DNA from: Chitinilyticum litopenaei DSM 21440
Lineage (GTDB): Bacteria > Pseudomonadota > Gammaproteobacteria > Burkholderiales > Chitinibacteraceae
Length of the DNA: 23,002 bases
Assembly (NCBI RefSeq): GCF_000428145.1
Contig: NZ_ATZJ01000052.1
Location: 1 to 23,002 of the forward strand
Direction of reading: 5' to 3'
Shown: positions 8,172 to 15,525 of the stretch, piece by piece
Position numbering within the stretch: the stretch's first letter is position 1
Layout of the letters: each line of letters opens with the position of its first letter
The notes under the pieces: model-generated
What the model saw: only the letters and a program-made list of their open reading frames with translations
The model's database searches: none
What the model was told of the DNA's origin: nothing
Translations under genes and position numbers: made by a program

Positions 8172-8900
8172 ATGGCAGGTCATAGCAAATGGGCCAACAT
8201 CCAGCACCGCAAGGGTCGCCAGGATGCCAAACGCGGCCAGATCTTCACGCGTCTTATCAAGGAAATCACCGTTGCCGCCAAGAATGGCGGTGGCGACCCG
8301 AACATGAATCCGCGCCTGCGCCTGGCCATCGACAAGGCCAAGGCCGAATCCATGCCCAAGGACAATATCGAGAATGCCATCAAGCGCGGCACCGGCCAGC
8401 TCGAAGGTGTCGATTACATCGAAACCCGTTATGAAGGCTACGGCATTGCCGGCGCGGCCGTCATGGTCGACTGCCTGACCGACAACCGCACCCGCACCGT
8501 CGCCGATGTGCGCCATGCGTTTTCCAAGTATGGCGGCAATATGGGTACCGATGGTTGCGTGAGCTTCCAGTTCAAGCACTGCGGCTATCTGGTGTTTGCG
8601 CCGGGCACCGACGAAGACGCGCTGATGCATGCCGCGCTGGAAGCGGGCGCCGAGGACGTGATCACCAACGATGACGGCTCCATCGAAGTCATCACGCCGC
8701 CCTATGAATTCGTGACCGTCAAGGAAGCGCTGGAAGCCGCCGGCCTGAAGGCCGAGATGGGCGAGGTGACGATGAAGCCGCAGGGCGAAACCGAAATCAC
8801 CGGCGACGATGTGGCGAAAATGCAGAAACTGCTCGATGCGCTGGAAAGCCTGGACGACGTGCAGGAGGTCTACACGACGGCGGTGATGGACGAGGAATAA
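8172..8900 (+). CDS. YebC/TACO1-family protein
   Basis: 242 residues, near-complete family signature: MAGHSKWANIQHRKGRQDAK at the N-terminus, RLRLAIDKAKAESMPKDNIE (50-69), GTGQLEGVDYIETRYEGYGI, and the acidic C-terminal domain ending LDDVQEVYTTAVMD. Members have been described as DNA-binding regulators (PmpR) and more recently as ribosome-associated factors easing translation of difficult motifs (TACO1/YebC); the sequence alone does not decide. The start is well placed, with AGGGA eight bases upstream and TAGAAT (8126-8131) as a possible -10. In many proteobacteria yebC lies beside ruvC; that is not so here. A clear terminator follows. Confidence 0.95.
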   Translation: MAGHSKWANIQHRKGRQDAKRGQIFTRLIKEITVAAKNGGGDPNMNPRLRLAIDKAKAESMPKDNIENAIKRGTGQLEGVDYIETRYEGYGIAGAAVMVDCLTDNRTRTVADVRHAFSKYGGNMGTDGCVSFQFKHCGYLVFAPGTDEDALMHAALEAGAEDVITNDDGSIEVITPPYEFVTVKEALEAAGLKAEMGEVTMKPQGETEITGDDVAKMQKLLDALESLDDVQEVYTTAVMDEE

Positions 8901-8920
8901 CCCCCGTCGCCCGATCGCCC

Positions 8921-8949
8921 AAGCCTGCCGCTCTGCGGCAGGCTTTGTT
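8921..8949 (+). terminator. Rho-independent terminator after the yebC-family gene
   Basis: AAGCCTGCCG-CTCTG-CGGCAGGCTT: a perfect 10-bp stem with a 5-base loop, 20 bp after the stop codon, followed by TTGTTG. The T-tract is short. Confidence 0.75.
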
Positions 8950-8992
8950 GCATCTGCACGCGGCAATTCATGGTCCGTTCAGCGCGGACGGG

Positions 8993-8998
8993 CATAAT
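8993..8998 (+). promoter_or_regulatory. Possible -10 box for the CHASE2 cyclase operon
   Basis: CATAAT in GGCATAATCG (8991-9000), 42 bp before the ATG and just beyond the preceding terminator. TTCATG at 8967-8972 is the only -35-like hexamer near, at an unfavourable spacing of 20. Confidence 0.35.
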
Positions 8999-9039
8999 CG
9001 GGCACACTTTGCGCACCCGGATGACTGCTGGAGGCAGGG

Positions 9040-10857
9040 ATGCTGCATAAATTTTCCTACCTGAGCCTGCTGCTCTTTGTCGGCCTGCTGCTGGCACTGG
9101 ATTACGGCTACTTCAATTTCAGCCGGGTGATCGACGAGCGCGCGGGTGACCAGCTGCTGCGCTGGCATGCGCCGCGCCACGCACCGGCGAGCGACATCGT
9201 GGTCATCGACATCGACCAGAAAAGCCTGGAAGACATGAACCAGGAGGCCGGGAAATGGCCATGGCCGCGCTCGGTGCATGGCGAATTGCTGCAGGCGCTG
9301 GCGGCCCAGCAACCGCGCGCCATCGTCTTCGACATCCTCTTCAACGAGCAGGATGTCGACCGCCCGGAAGCCGACCAGTTTTTCCGCGAGGCCGTCGCGG
9401 CGACGCCGCGCGTGTACTTCCCCTACATGCTGCTGGCCGAAGGCAGCAGCAGCGCGCTGATTGCCGAACTGCCGCAGGAGCTGGGCATCCGTGCGCTGGC
9501 CCATGCCGACCGCCAGGCCCGACCGCCGCTCTTGCTGCCCAATATCGTCCCGCCGCAATACTGGCGCGGCGGCCTGATCAATTTCGCCACCGACCACGAC
9601 GACATCGGCCGCCGCTATTTCCTCTACCGCGATGCGGATGGCTGGCGCATCCCCTCGCTGCCGGCGACGCTGGCGCGCGACTTCGGCTGGCCGCTGCCGG
9701 CCGGCGACAGCCTGCGCATCAACTGGCACGGCCAGCGCCAGCATGTCTCCTATTCCGAGCTGTATCTCGATGCCCAGCGCGAACGCAAACTGCGCCCGGC
9801 CAACGAGTTCCGCGACAAGATCGTCATCATCGGCACCGCTGCGCCGGGCCTGCAGGATTTGCGCCCGACGCCGCTGGACAGCCTCTACCCCGGTGTCGAC
9901 ATCCTCGCCAGCGCCATCGACAATCTGCAGCAGGGCGACTGGCTGCGCACACCGCCGCGCGGCTGGTTCGTGCTGCCGGCACTGCTCTTGCTGGGCCTGT
10001 TGGCGCTGGGCTTCCAGAAGCAGCTCAACACGCTGACCATGGCCGGCTGCCTGCTGCTGGTCACGCTGCTGATCGCCACGCTGGCCTGGGTGGGGCTGGG
10101 TCATCAGCTGTTCCTGCCGCTGGCGGCCCCCGTCGTCTGGGCCTGGGTGTATTTCTGGGGTTCGGCGCTGCTGGCCTATCTGGCCGAAAAGGCGCGGCGC
10201 GAGCAGGCCATCGGCATGTTCGCGCGCTTTCTCGATCACCGCGTGGTCGCCGATCTGGTGGCCAGCGGCAACATCAACCAGCAGCAACAGGCCAGCTCGC
10301 GCGAGCTGACGGTGCTGTTTTCCGACATTCGCGGCTTTACCACGCTGTCGGAAACGCGTTCGCCGGAATACATCGTCAATTTGCTGAACCGCTACTTCTC
10401 GCGCCAGGTGGAAATCATCTTCCGCCACGGCGGCACGCTCGACAAATTCATCGGCGACGCCATCATGGCCTTCTGGGGCGCGCCGGTCGACGACCCGCAG
10501 CACGCCAGGCACGCCGTCGCCGCGGCAGTGGAAATGGGCCGGGAACTCGAACGCTTCAAGCAGGAACTTACCGATCTGGGCGCCGATTTCGAAATCGGCA
10601 TCGGCATCCATACCGGCCGTGCGGTGGTTGGCTTCATCGGCGCCGAATCGCGGCTGGATTACACCATCATTGGTGATACAGTGAATCTGGCTTCACGCAT
10701 TGAAGGTTTGACCAAGGGCGTGGCGCGGGTGCTGGTTTCCGAAGCTACCCGCGACGCGTGCGCGGACGATTTCGAGTTTATTGCCCACGGCAGCCAGCAC
10801 GTCAAAGGCCGCGAGCAGCCGGTCAACCTGTTTGAACCCCGGGAGAAACAGCAATGA
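9040..10857 (+). CDS. CHASE2-domain class III adenylate cyclase
   Basis: 605 residues. One N-terminal TM (~7-24), an extracytoplasmic CHASE2 sensor (~35-300, with IVVIDIDQKSL, IVFDILF, IVIIGTAAPGL and SLYPGVDILASAIDNL), then three close TM helices (~309-325, 333-353, 358-381) and a C-terminal class III cyclase catalytic domain (~420-600). Metal-binding aspartates are Asp429 (FSDIRGF) and Asp473 (FIGDAIMAFWG); Lys469 and Asp540 at the base-selecting positions favour ATP over GTP; Asn549 and Arg553 (NLASR) are the transition-state residues. All key residues are present, so it should make cAMP in response to an envelope signal. GGAGG precedes the ATG. Its stop overlaps the next ATG (ATGA), so translation of the SH3 gene is probably coupled. 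Confidence 0.93.
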   Translation: MLHKFSYLSLLLFVGLLLALDYGYFNFSRVIDERAGDQLLRWHAPRHAPASDIVVIDIDQKSLEDMNQEAGKWPWPRSVHGELLQALAAQQPRAIVFDILFNEQDVDRPEADQFFREAVAATPRVYFPYMLLAEGSSSALIAELPQELGIRALAHADRQARPPLLLPNIVPPQYWRGGLINFATDHDDIGRRYFLYRDADGWRIPSLPATLARDFGWPLPAGDSLRINWHGQRQHVSYSELYLDAQRERKLRPANEFRDKIVIIGTAAPGLQDLRPTPLDSLYPGVDILASAIDNLQQGDWLRTPPRGWFVLPALLLLGLLALGFQKQLNTLTMAGCLLLVTLLIATLAWVGLGHQLFLPLAAPVVWAWVYFWGSALLAYLAEKARREQAIGMFARFLDHRVVADLVASGNINQQQQASSRELTVLFSDIRGFTTLSETRSPEYIVNLLNRYFSRQVEIIFRHGGTLDKFIGDAIMAFWGAPVDDPQHARHAVAAAVEMGRELERFKQELTDLGADFEIGIGIHTGRAVVGFIGAESRLDYTIIGDTVNLASRIEGLTKGVARVLVSEATRDACADDFEFIAHGSQHVKGREQPVNLFEPREKQQ

Positions 10858-11411
10858 AACACTATCTTGCCGCCAGTCTTGTGCTGGCGGGCCTCTGGGC
10901 CACCCAGGCCCGCGCCGAGAGCGGCAGCGTGATCCGCGACGCCGATCTGCGCCAGAAACCCTTTGCCGACGCGGCCGTGCTGAGCAAGCTGGCCGTAGGT
11001 GCCCAGGTGGAAATCCTGGCGCGCGAGGGCGCCTGGATGAATGTGCGCAGCAACGGCCAGGAAGGCTGGCTGAAAATGCTGCAGGTGCGCCTTGGCAGCG
11101 GCGGCGGCACCAATGCCGGCGCGGCGGTGGGCCAGGGACTGAAGGTGGTCACCACCGGCTCGTCGGGCAAAACCGTCTCAACCGGCGTAAAGGGTCTCAG
11201 TGAAGAAGAGCTGGCGCACGCGCAACCCAACTATGGCGAACTCGACAAGCTCAAAGCCTTCGGCAGCAGCGGCACCGAGGCCAGCCGGCTCGCCGGACAG
11301 GCACGACTGGCGGCCGCGCAAGTGCCGGAAATCGCGGTGAAGGGGGCAGCAGCCTCCTCGTCGGACGGCAATGGCAATTCCCAAAACGACCTGATGAATC
11401 GCCGGAGGTAA
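10854..11411 (+). CDS. Secreted bacterial SH3-domain protein
   Basis: 185 residues. Signal peptide (MKHYLAASLVLAGLWATQARA, cut before Glu22). Residues ~22-80 form a bacterial SH3 fold: VIRDADLRQKPFADAAVLSK, GAQVEIL, GAWMNVR, GQEGWL; such domains often bind peptidoglycan or peptides. The remaining ~105 residues are low-complexity, rich in Gly/Ser/Ala, with no recognisable domain and an asparagine/arginine-rich end. ATG overlaps the cyclase stop as ATGA, with GGGAG upstream. It lies between a CHASE2 cyclase and an M48 protease, so a role in presenting or sensing the cell wall for either is possible; this is inference. Confidence 0.85.
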   Translation: MKHYLAASLVLAGLWATQARAESGSVIRDADLRQKPFADAAVLSKLAVGAQVEILAREGAWMNVRSNGQEGWLKMLQVRLGSGGGTNAGAAVGQGLKVVTTGSSGKTVSTGVKGLSEEELAHAQPNYGELDKLKAFGSSGTEASRLAGQARLAAAQVPEIAVKGAAASSSDGNGNSQNDLMNRRR

Positions 11412-11417
11412 GCCGCC

Positions 11418-12326
11418 ATGACCAAGACCCTGATTGCGCTGGCGCTGGCCAGCGTTTGCGCGCTGCCGGCCCATGCCATCGATTTCGGCAAGCTGCTGAG
11501 CACCGAGAACATCAACAAGGCCGTCGAGCTCGCCAAGAATACCGCCGACGCCAACAAGGAACTGACTCCCGAGCAGGAAGCAGCCATTGGCGACGAAGCC
11601 GCCGCCAAGCTGCTGGGCGCCAAGCCGCTGGTGAACAACAGCAATCTGCAACGCTATGTGAACCAGGTCGGCATGTGGCTGGCGCTGCAATCCGGCAAGC
11701 CTGCGCTACCCTGGCATTTCGGCGTGATTGAAGACCCGACGGTCAACAGTTTCGCCACGCCGGGCGGCAATATCGTCATTACCCGCGGCCTGTGGGATCG
11801 CATCAGCAACGAAGCCGAGCTGGCTGCCGTGCTCAGTCACGAAATCACCCATGTCGTGAAGCAGCACCATCTGCGCGCGATGAAGGGCGAAGCCAGCCGC
11901 AAGGCGCTGGCCAACCTTGCCGATCTGGCCGTGTCGGCCAAGGGCGGCGGCGACAAGCAAAAGCTGATCGGCAATCTGGGCAAGGGCGCTTCCGAAATTG
12001 CCGTACGCGGCCTGGACAAGGGCGACGAATACGAGGCCGATGTGTTTGCGATGGTCCTGCTGGCGCGCGCCGGCTACAACCCCTACGCCATGGTCAGCGT
12101 GCTGCAGATGCTGGAACGCTTCAATGCCAACAGCGGCGGGCTGGAGGTCTTCAACACCCACTCCGACCCCGGCGCGCGGCAGGATGTGATCGAAGCGTCG
12201 GTGGGCGAGCAGCTGGAGCCCTATGCCGGCGGCGTGCAGCAGACCCAGCGCTTTATTGCCGTCAAGCAGGGCAAGTCGCCCGGTGGCACGCCCAGCAAGG
12301 GCCAGGGCAAGAAAAGCGGCAAATAG
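11418..12326 (+). CDS. Secreted M48-family metalloprotease
   Basis: 302 residues with a signal peptide (cut after LPAHA, residue 20) and no other TM helix, so periplasmic. Zinc site HEITH at 141-145 with the third ligand Glu206 in GDEYEADVFAM; NSFATPGGNIVITRGLW (110-126) and THSDPGAR (247-254) are further M48 marks. It resembles BepA/LoiP/YcaL-type proteases that handle outer-membrane assembly and misfolded periplasmic protein, but it lacks a BepA TPR tail and lacks a lipobox cysteine after the signal peptide. The start follows GGAGG and is 6 bp past the SH3 gene stop. It ends in a Lys/Gly/Ser-rich tail. Confidence 0.92.
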   Translation: MTKTLIALALASVCALPAHAIDFGKLLSTENINKAVELAKNTADANKELTPEQEAAIGDEAAAKLLGAKPLVNNSNLQRYVNQVGMWLALQSGKPALPWHFGVIEDPTVNSFATPGGNIVITRGLWDRISNEAELAAVLSHEITHVVKQHHLRAMKGEASRKALANLADLAVSAKGGGDKQKLIGNLGKGASEIAVRGLDKGDEYEADVFAMVLLARAGYNPYAMVSVLQMLERFNANSGGLEVFNTHSDPGARQDVIEASVGEQLEPYAGGVQQTQRFIAVKQGKSPGGTPSKGQGKKSGK

Positions 12327-12370
12327 GGCGCGCACAGGCCGGCGCCCGCCGCCGGTCATGCGCAGAAATC

Positions 12371-12396
12371 ACGGCCACCCGTGCGCGGGTGGCCGT
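12371..12396 (+). terminator. Hairpin terminator between M48 gene and pepP
   Basis: ACGGCCACCCG-TGCG-CGGGTGGCCGT, a perfect 11-bp stem, 44 bp after the M48 stop. It is followed by TATAAT at 12397-12402 rather than a T-run, so it may also be part of the pepP promoter region. Confidence 0.6.
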
Positions 12397-12402
12397 TATA
12401 AT
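12397..12402 (+). promoter_or_regulatory. Possible -10 box for pepP
   Basis: Exact TATAAT directly abutting the hairpin at 12371-12396, 92 bp upstream of the pepP ATG. No -35 is recognisable because that position falls in the hairpin stem. Confidence 0.4.
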
Positions 12403-12494
12403 TCCATTCGCCCGTTTCGTTTGTCCGTGTCGCTGCGCCGCCGTCACCGCGACGCTTGCGCCACCCTTTGTTGCATAGCCCATCTGGAGCCCGC

Positions 12495-13841
12495 ATGTCC
12501 GCCAACGCGAACCACCCGTTCCCTGCCCAGCCGATCAGCGCCCACCAGGCGCGACGCGCAGCGCTGGCCAGCCGGCTTGGCCCCGGCATCGCCATTGTGC
12601 CCACCACCGGCGAAACCGCCCGTAATGCCGACTCCACCTACCCTTACCGTTTTGATTCCGGCTTTTTCTACCTGACCGGCTTCACGGAACCGGATGCGTT
12701 GTTCGTGCAGCTGATTGGCGAAGACAAGGTCGAAAACATTCTGTTTTGCCGCCCGAAGGATGCAGAACGCGAAATCTGGGACGGCTACCGCTACGGCCCC
12801 GACGCCGCGCGCGACGCCTTCGGCCTCGACGCGGCCTACCCCATCGACGAGCTGGATGAACGCCTGCCGCAGCTGATGGCCAACCAGCCTGCCGTGCATT
12901 TCGCGCTGGGTGCAGACAGCCAGTGGGACAAGCGGCTGTCGGGCTGGCTCAACAGCGTGCGCAGCCTGGTGCGCACCGGCGTACAGGCGCCGACCCGGCT
13001 GAACGACTGGCGCGGCCCGTTGGGCGAGATGCGCCTTGGCAAGGATGAACACGAGCTGGCCGTGCTGCGCGAGGCCGGCCGCATCAATGCCGCCGCGCAT
13101 GTGCGCGCGATGCGCTTTGCCCGCCCGGGGCAGATGGAATACGAACTGGAAGCCGAAATCCTGCACGACTACTACCGCCAGGGCAGCCGCTTTCCGGCGT
13201 ATTCGTCGATTGTCGCCAGCGGCCCGAATGCCTGCGTACTGCATTACGGCGAGAACAACCGCCGCATGCAGGATGGCGAGCTGGTACTGATCGACGCTGG
13301 CTGCGAGCTCAATGGCTATGCCAGCGACATCACGCGCACCTTTCCGGTCAATGGCCGCTTCAGCCCGGCGCAAAAAGCCGTTTACGAGATCACCCTGGCC
13401 GCGATGCAGGCCGCCTTTGCCGCCGCCAAACCGGGCAATACCTGGAACATGCCGCATGACGCTGCCACGCGCGTGCTGATCGAGGGCATGCGCGAGCTGA
13501 AACTGCTCGGCGGTTCGGTGGACGAAATTCTGGAAACCGGCGCCTACCGGCAGTTTTACATGCACCGCACCGGGCACTGGATGGGCCTGGACGTGCATGA
13601 TGTGGGCGATTACCAGAGTAATGGCGCCTGGCGCGAATTGCGCCCGGGCATGGTGTTCACCATCGAGCCGGGCTTTTACATCCGGCCGGCGGAGAATGTC
13701 CCCAAAGAGTTCGAGCACATCGGCATCCGCATCGAGGATGATGTGGCCATCACCGCTGACGGTCATGAAAACCTGACGGCCAGCTGCCCGAAGACCGTGG
13801 CGGAGATCGAGGCGCTGATGGCCCGGGCCCGTGAAGACTGA
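12495..13841 (+). CDS. pepP: Xaa-Pro aminopeptidase PepP
   Basis: 448 residues, M24B metallopeptidase that releases N-terminal residues before proline. N-terminal creatinase-like domain (~10-170) with DSGFFYLTGF-EPDA; C-terminal pita-bread domain with the five dinuclear-metal ligands Asp267, Asp278 (LIDAGCELNGYASDITRTFP), His361 (HRTGHWMGLDVHD), Glu391 (TIEPGFY) and Glu414 (GIRIEDDV). Length agrees with E. coli PepP (441). I start at ATG 12495 (GGAG seven bases before); the frame is open to 12456. In many proteobacteria pepP precedes ubiH, in an operon. Here ubiH lies 1.7 kb downstream, with folE-BLUF and a repeat-filled gap between, so the cluster may have been split. Confidence 0.95.
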   Translation: MSANANHPFPAQPISAHQARRAALASRLGPGIAIVPTTGETARNADSTYPYRFDSGFFYLTGFTEPDALFVQLIGEDKVENILFCRPKDAEREIWDGYRYGPDAARDAFGLDAAYPIDELDERLPQLMANQPAVHFALGADSQWDKRLSGWLNSVRSLVRTGVQAPTRLNDWRGPLGEMRLGKDEHELAVLREAGRINAAAHVRAMRFARPGQMEYELEAEILHDYYRQGSRFPAYSSIVASGPNACVLHYGENNRRMQDGELVLIDAGCELNGYASDITRTFPVNGRFSPAQKAVYEITLAAMQAAFAAAKPGNTWNMPHDAATRVLIEGMRELKLLGGSVDEILETGAYRQFYMHRTGHWMGLDVHDVGDYQSNGAWRELRPGMVFTIEPGFYIRPAENVPKEFEHIGIRIEDDVAITADGHENLTASCPKTVAEIEALMARARED

Positions 13842-13918
13842 ACGTCCATCCCGGGCAAAAAAGCTTGTATAGTACAAACTGGCTTTGTTGGTGCCGGCCA
13901 GCCATGAAACGACCATCA

Positions 13919-14001
13919 GATGTTTGAATTCCCGTGGGAGCGCGCCTGCTCGCGAAGCCTTGCCGATCGCGAGCAAGCTCGCTCCCACGACTGAAAACAT
14001 C
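13919..14001. repeat. REPIN-like inverted repeat (GTGGGAGCG type)
   Basis: Arms 13933-13955 and 13967-13989 (23 bp, 21 of 23 pairing; CGTGGGAGCG…TGCTCGCGA and its complement) around an 11-base centre, with an outer GATGTTT/AAACATC pair at 13919-13925 and 13995-14001. The core resembles REP elements of Pseudomonas. This is in the 491-bp gap between pepP and folE, where no gene is supported. A small palindrome TTGTA-TAG-TACAA lies at 13865-13877. Confidence 0.85.
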
Positions 14002-14021
14002 AAAGGGCCGGATTACGGATT

Positions 14022-14215
14022 AATAATGGATCCTGATTAGAAACCCTTCTCAGCAAACCACAAAAACCGCTTGAACCACACAGATACAGAGGGCGCCGAG
14101 GAAGCAAAACCCTGAGAAATGCCTGGATGTGCTCCCGCTTTTCGCAGTGTTCTCTGCGCCTCTGTGATTGATTTGGGTTTTGCTGAGAAGTCTTGCGATC
14201 AGGTAATGGATTATT
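14022..14215. repeat. ~194-bp nested inverted repeat upstream of folE
   Basis: From outside in: AATAAT…CCTGAT (14022-14036) faces ATCAGG…ATTATT (14199-14215); CTTCTCAGCAAA (14046-14057) faces TTTGCTGAGAAG (14179-14190) perfectly; CACAGATACAGAGGGCGCCGAG (14078-14100) faces CTCTGCGCCTCTGTG (14151-14166) imperfectly. The CTCTGTG-type core is a dispersed repeat type in several proteobacteria. The centre (~14101-14150) is unpaired. Confidence 0.75.
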
Positions 14216-14332
14216 CGGGTTCAACAACAAGCAGCCAACGGCCGGCTGCAGACCGGGTTGTGCCGGAGCCTCCCCGCTCCAGCGTCCCGCCTGCCGCCGG
14301 ATCGATAGTGACAAGTGACACAAGGACACCCC

Positions 14333-15034
14333 ATGCCCGCCCATCATGACGAGCAATCGCCCGCCCTGCCGGCCTCGCAGCGCATCCGTTATCGCTTGCG
14401 CGAGGCCGGACAGCGCTTCCACGCCAATGACAATATCGCTGCCTTTATCGAAGACGGCGAGCTGGACGAGCTGCTCGACGAAGTCGCCGGCAAGATGCAC
14501 GAAGTGCTCAAGAGCCTGGTCATCGACACCGACCACGACCACAACACGCAGGACACCGCGCGCCGCGTCGCCAAGATGTACCTGAAGGAAATCTTCCGTG
14601 GCCGCTATGTGCACCAGCCTGCGGTCACCGAGTTTCCCAATGTCGAGCATCTGAATGAATTGATGATCGTCGGCCCGATCACGGTGCGCAGCGCCTGCTC
14701 GCACCACCTCTGCCCCATCATGGGCAAGCTGTGGATCGGCGTGCTGCCCAACCAGCATTCCAACCTGATCGGCCTGTCGAAATATGCGCGGCTGGCGGAA
14801 TGGATCATGAGCCGCCCGCAAATCCAGGAAGAAGCCGTCACGCAGATCGCCAATCTGCTGCAGGACAAGGTCAACCCCGACGGGCTCGCCATCGTGATGG
14901 AGGCCGACCACTTCTGCATGCACTGGCGTGGCGTGAAGGACAACGAATCGAAGATGATCAATAGCGTGATGCGCGGCGTGTTCATGACCGATGCCGACCT
15001 GCGCCGCGAATTCCTGGCGCTGATCCGCCGCTGA
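14333..15034 (+). CDS. folE: GTP cyclohydrolase I (FolE)
   Basis: 233 residues; converts GTP to 7,8-dihydroneopterin triphosphate, first step of tetrahydrofolate and pterin synthesis. Seen: VRSACSHHLCPIMGKLWIGV (118-137) with zinc ligands Cys122 and His125, LIGLSKYARL (145-154), and EADHFCMHWRGV (190-201) with the second zinc cysteine Cys195; the C-terminal SVMRGVF is usual. The pocket word CSHHLCPIMG differs from the housekeeping CEHHLVPF-G, as in an alternative FolE subgroup that I recall from light-induced photolyase clusters (recollection, not checked). ATG 14333 follows AAGGA; a GTG at 14315 is in frame. The BLUF gene starts 19 bp after its stop. Confidence 0.93.
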   Translation: MPAHHDEQSPALPASQRIRYRLREAGQRFHANDNIAAFIEDGELDELLDEVAGKMHEVLKSLVIDTDHDHNTQDTARRVAKMYLKEIFRGRYVHQPAVTEFPNVEHLNELMIVGPITVRSACSHHLCPIMGKLWIGVLPNQHSNLIGLSKYARLAEWIMSRPQIQEEAVTQIANLLQDKVNPDGLAIVMEADHFCMHWRGVKDNESKMINSVMRGVFMTDADLRREFLALIRR

Positions 15035-15053
15035 CCCACTACCGAGGTTCACC

Positions 15054-15473
15054 ATGCTAGTCCGCCTGATTTACGCCAGCGAGGCCACCGCCGCCATCAC
15101 CCCCGTCGTGCTGGACGACATCCTGCGCAACTCGCGCCAGTACAACCAGGAGCACGGCATCACCGGCGTGCTGTGTTTCTCCGGCACGGCCTTTGTGCAG
15201 GTGCTCGAAGGCGACCGCGGCGCGGTGTCGAAGCTGTACAACCGCATCGTCAAGGACGGGCGGCACCAGCGCGTCGAGCTGCTGGAGTTTTCCGAAATCA
15301 GCGAGCGCCACTTTGCCGGCTGGACAATGGGCCAGGTCAACCTGGCCAAGATCAACCCGGCCATCCTGTTGCGCTACCTGCCGCGCGCCGAGTTCGACCC
15401 CTATTCCTGCAGCAGCCAGGCCATCCTCAAGCTGGTGCAGGAGCTGATCGCCACGGCGGCAGTAAACAAATAA
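15054..15473 (+). CDS. Short BLUF-domain blue-light sensor
   Basis: 139 residues, one FAD-binding BLUF domain plus a short C-terminal helical cap. The photocycle residues are all there with the spacing known from AppA: Tyr7 (LIYAS), Asn31, Gln49 (FVQVLEG), Trp90 and Met92 (GWTMG); offsets of 24, 42, 83 and 85 from the tyrosine equal those of Tyr21/Asn45/Gln63/Trp104/Met106. There is no attached output domain, so it must act through a partner protein. GAGG lies nine bases before the ATG. The gene is 19 bp behind folE and almost certainly cotranscribed, suggesting light control of pterin supply or shared induction. Confidence 0.95.
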   Translation: MLVRLIYASEATAAITPVVLDDILRNSRQYNQEHGITGVLCFSGTAFVQVLEGDRGAVSKLYNRIVKDGRHQRVELLEFSEISERHFAGWTMGQVNLAKINPAILLRYLPRAEFDPYSCSSQAILKLVQELIATAAVNK

Positions 15474-15476
15474 CAA

Positions 15477-15523
15477 GGTATAGGCGCACAGCCTAATACC
15501 AAAAAAGGCCACAGGCTTATACC
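15477..15523. repeat. Hairpin and 14-bp direct repeat between BLUF gene and ubiH
   Basis: GGTATAGGC-GCACA-GCCTAATACC (15477-15500) folds into a stem with one bulged A, right after the BLUF stop, followed by six As rather than Ts on this strand. CACAGCCTAATACC (15487-15500) is repeated at 15510-15523 as CACAGGCTTATACC, three bases before the ubiH ATG. It could end the BLUF message or act on ubiH. Confidence 0.55.
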
Positions 15524-15525
15524 CC

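Noticed and set aside
8968..10611. 547-codon minus-strand ORF opposite the CHASE2 cyclase
   Set aside because: Antisense to a gene with complete catalytic motifs; composition is Arg/Gln/Ala-rich and no family is recognisable.
12444..14003. 519-codon minus-strand ORF opposite pepP
   Set aside because: Antisense shadow of pepP, extended only because stop codons are rare at this GC content.
14000..15055. Long minus-strand ORF of 351 codons opposite folE
   Set aside because: It is a mirror of folE, which has clear family motifs; the predicted protein is His/Gln/Arg-rich without any domain, a usual shadow in GC-rich DNA, and runs into a repeat region.
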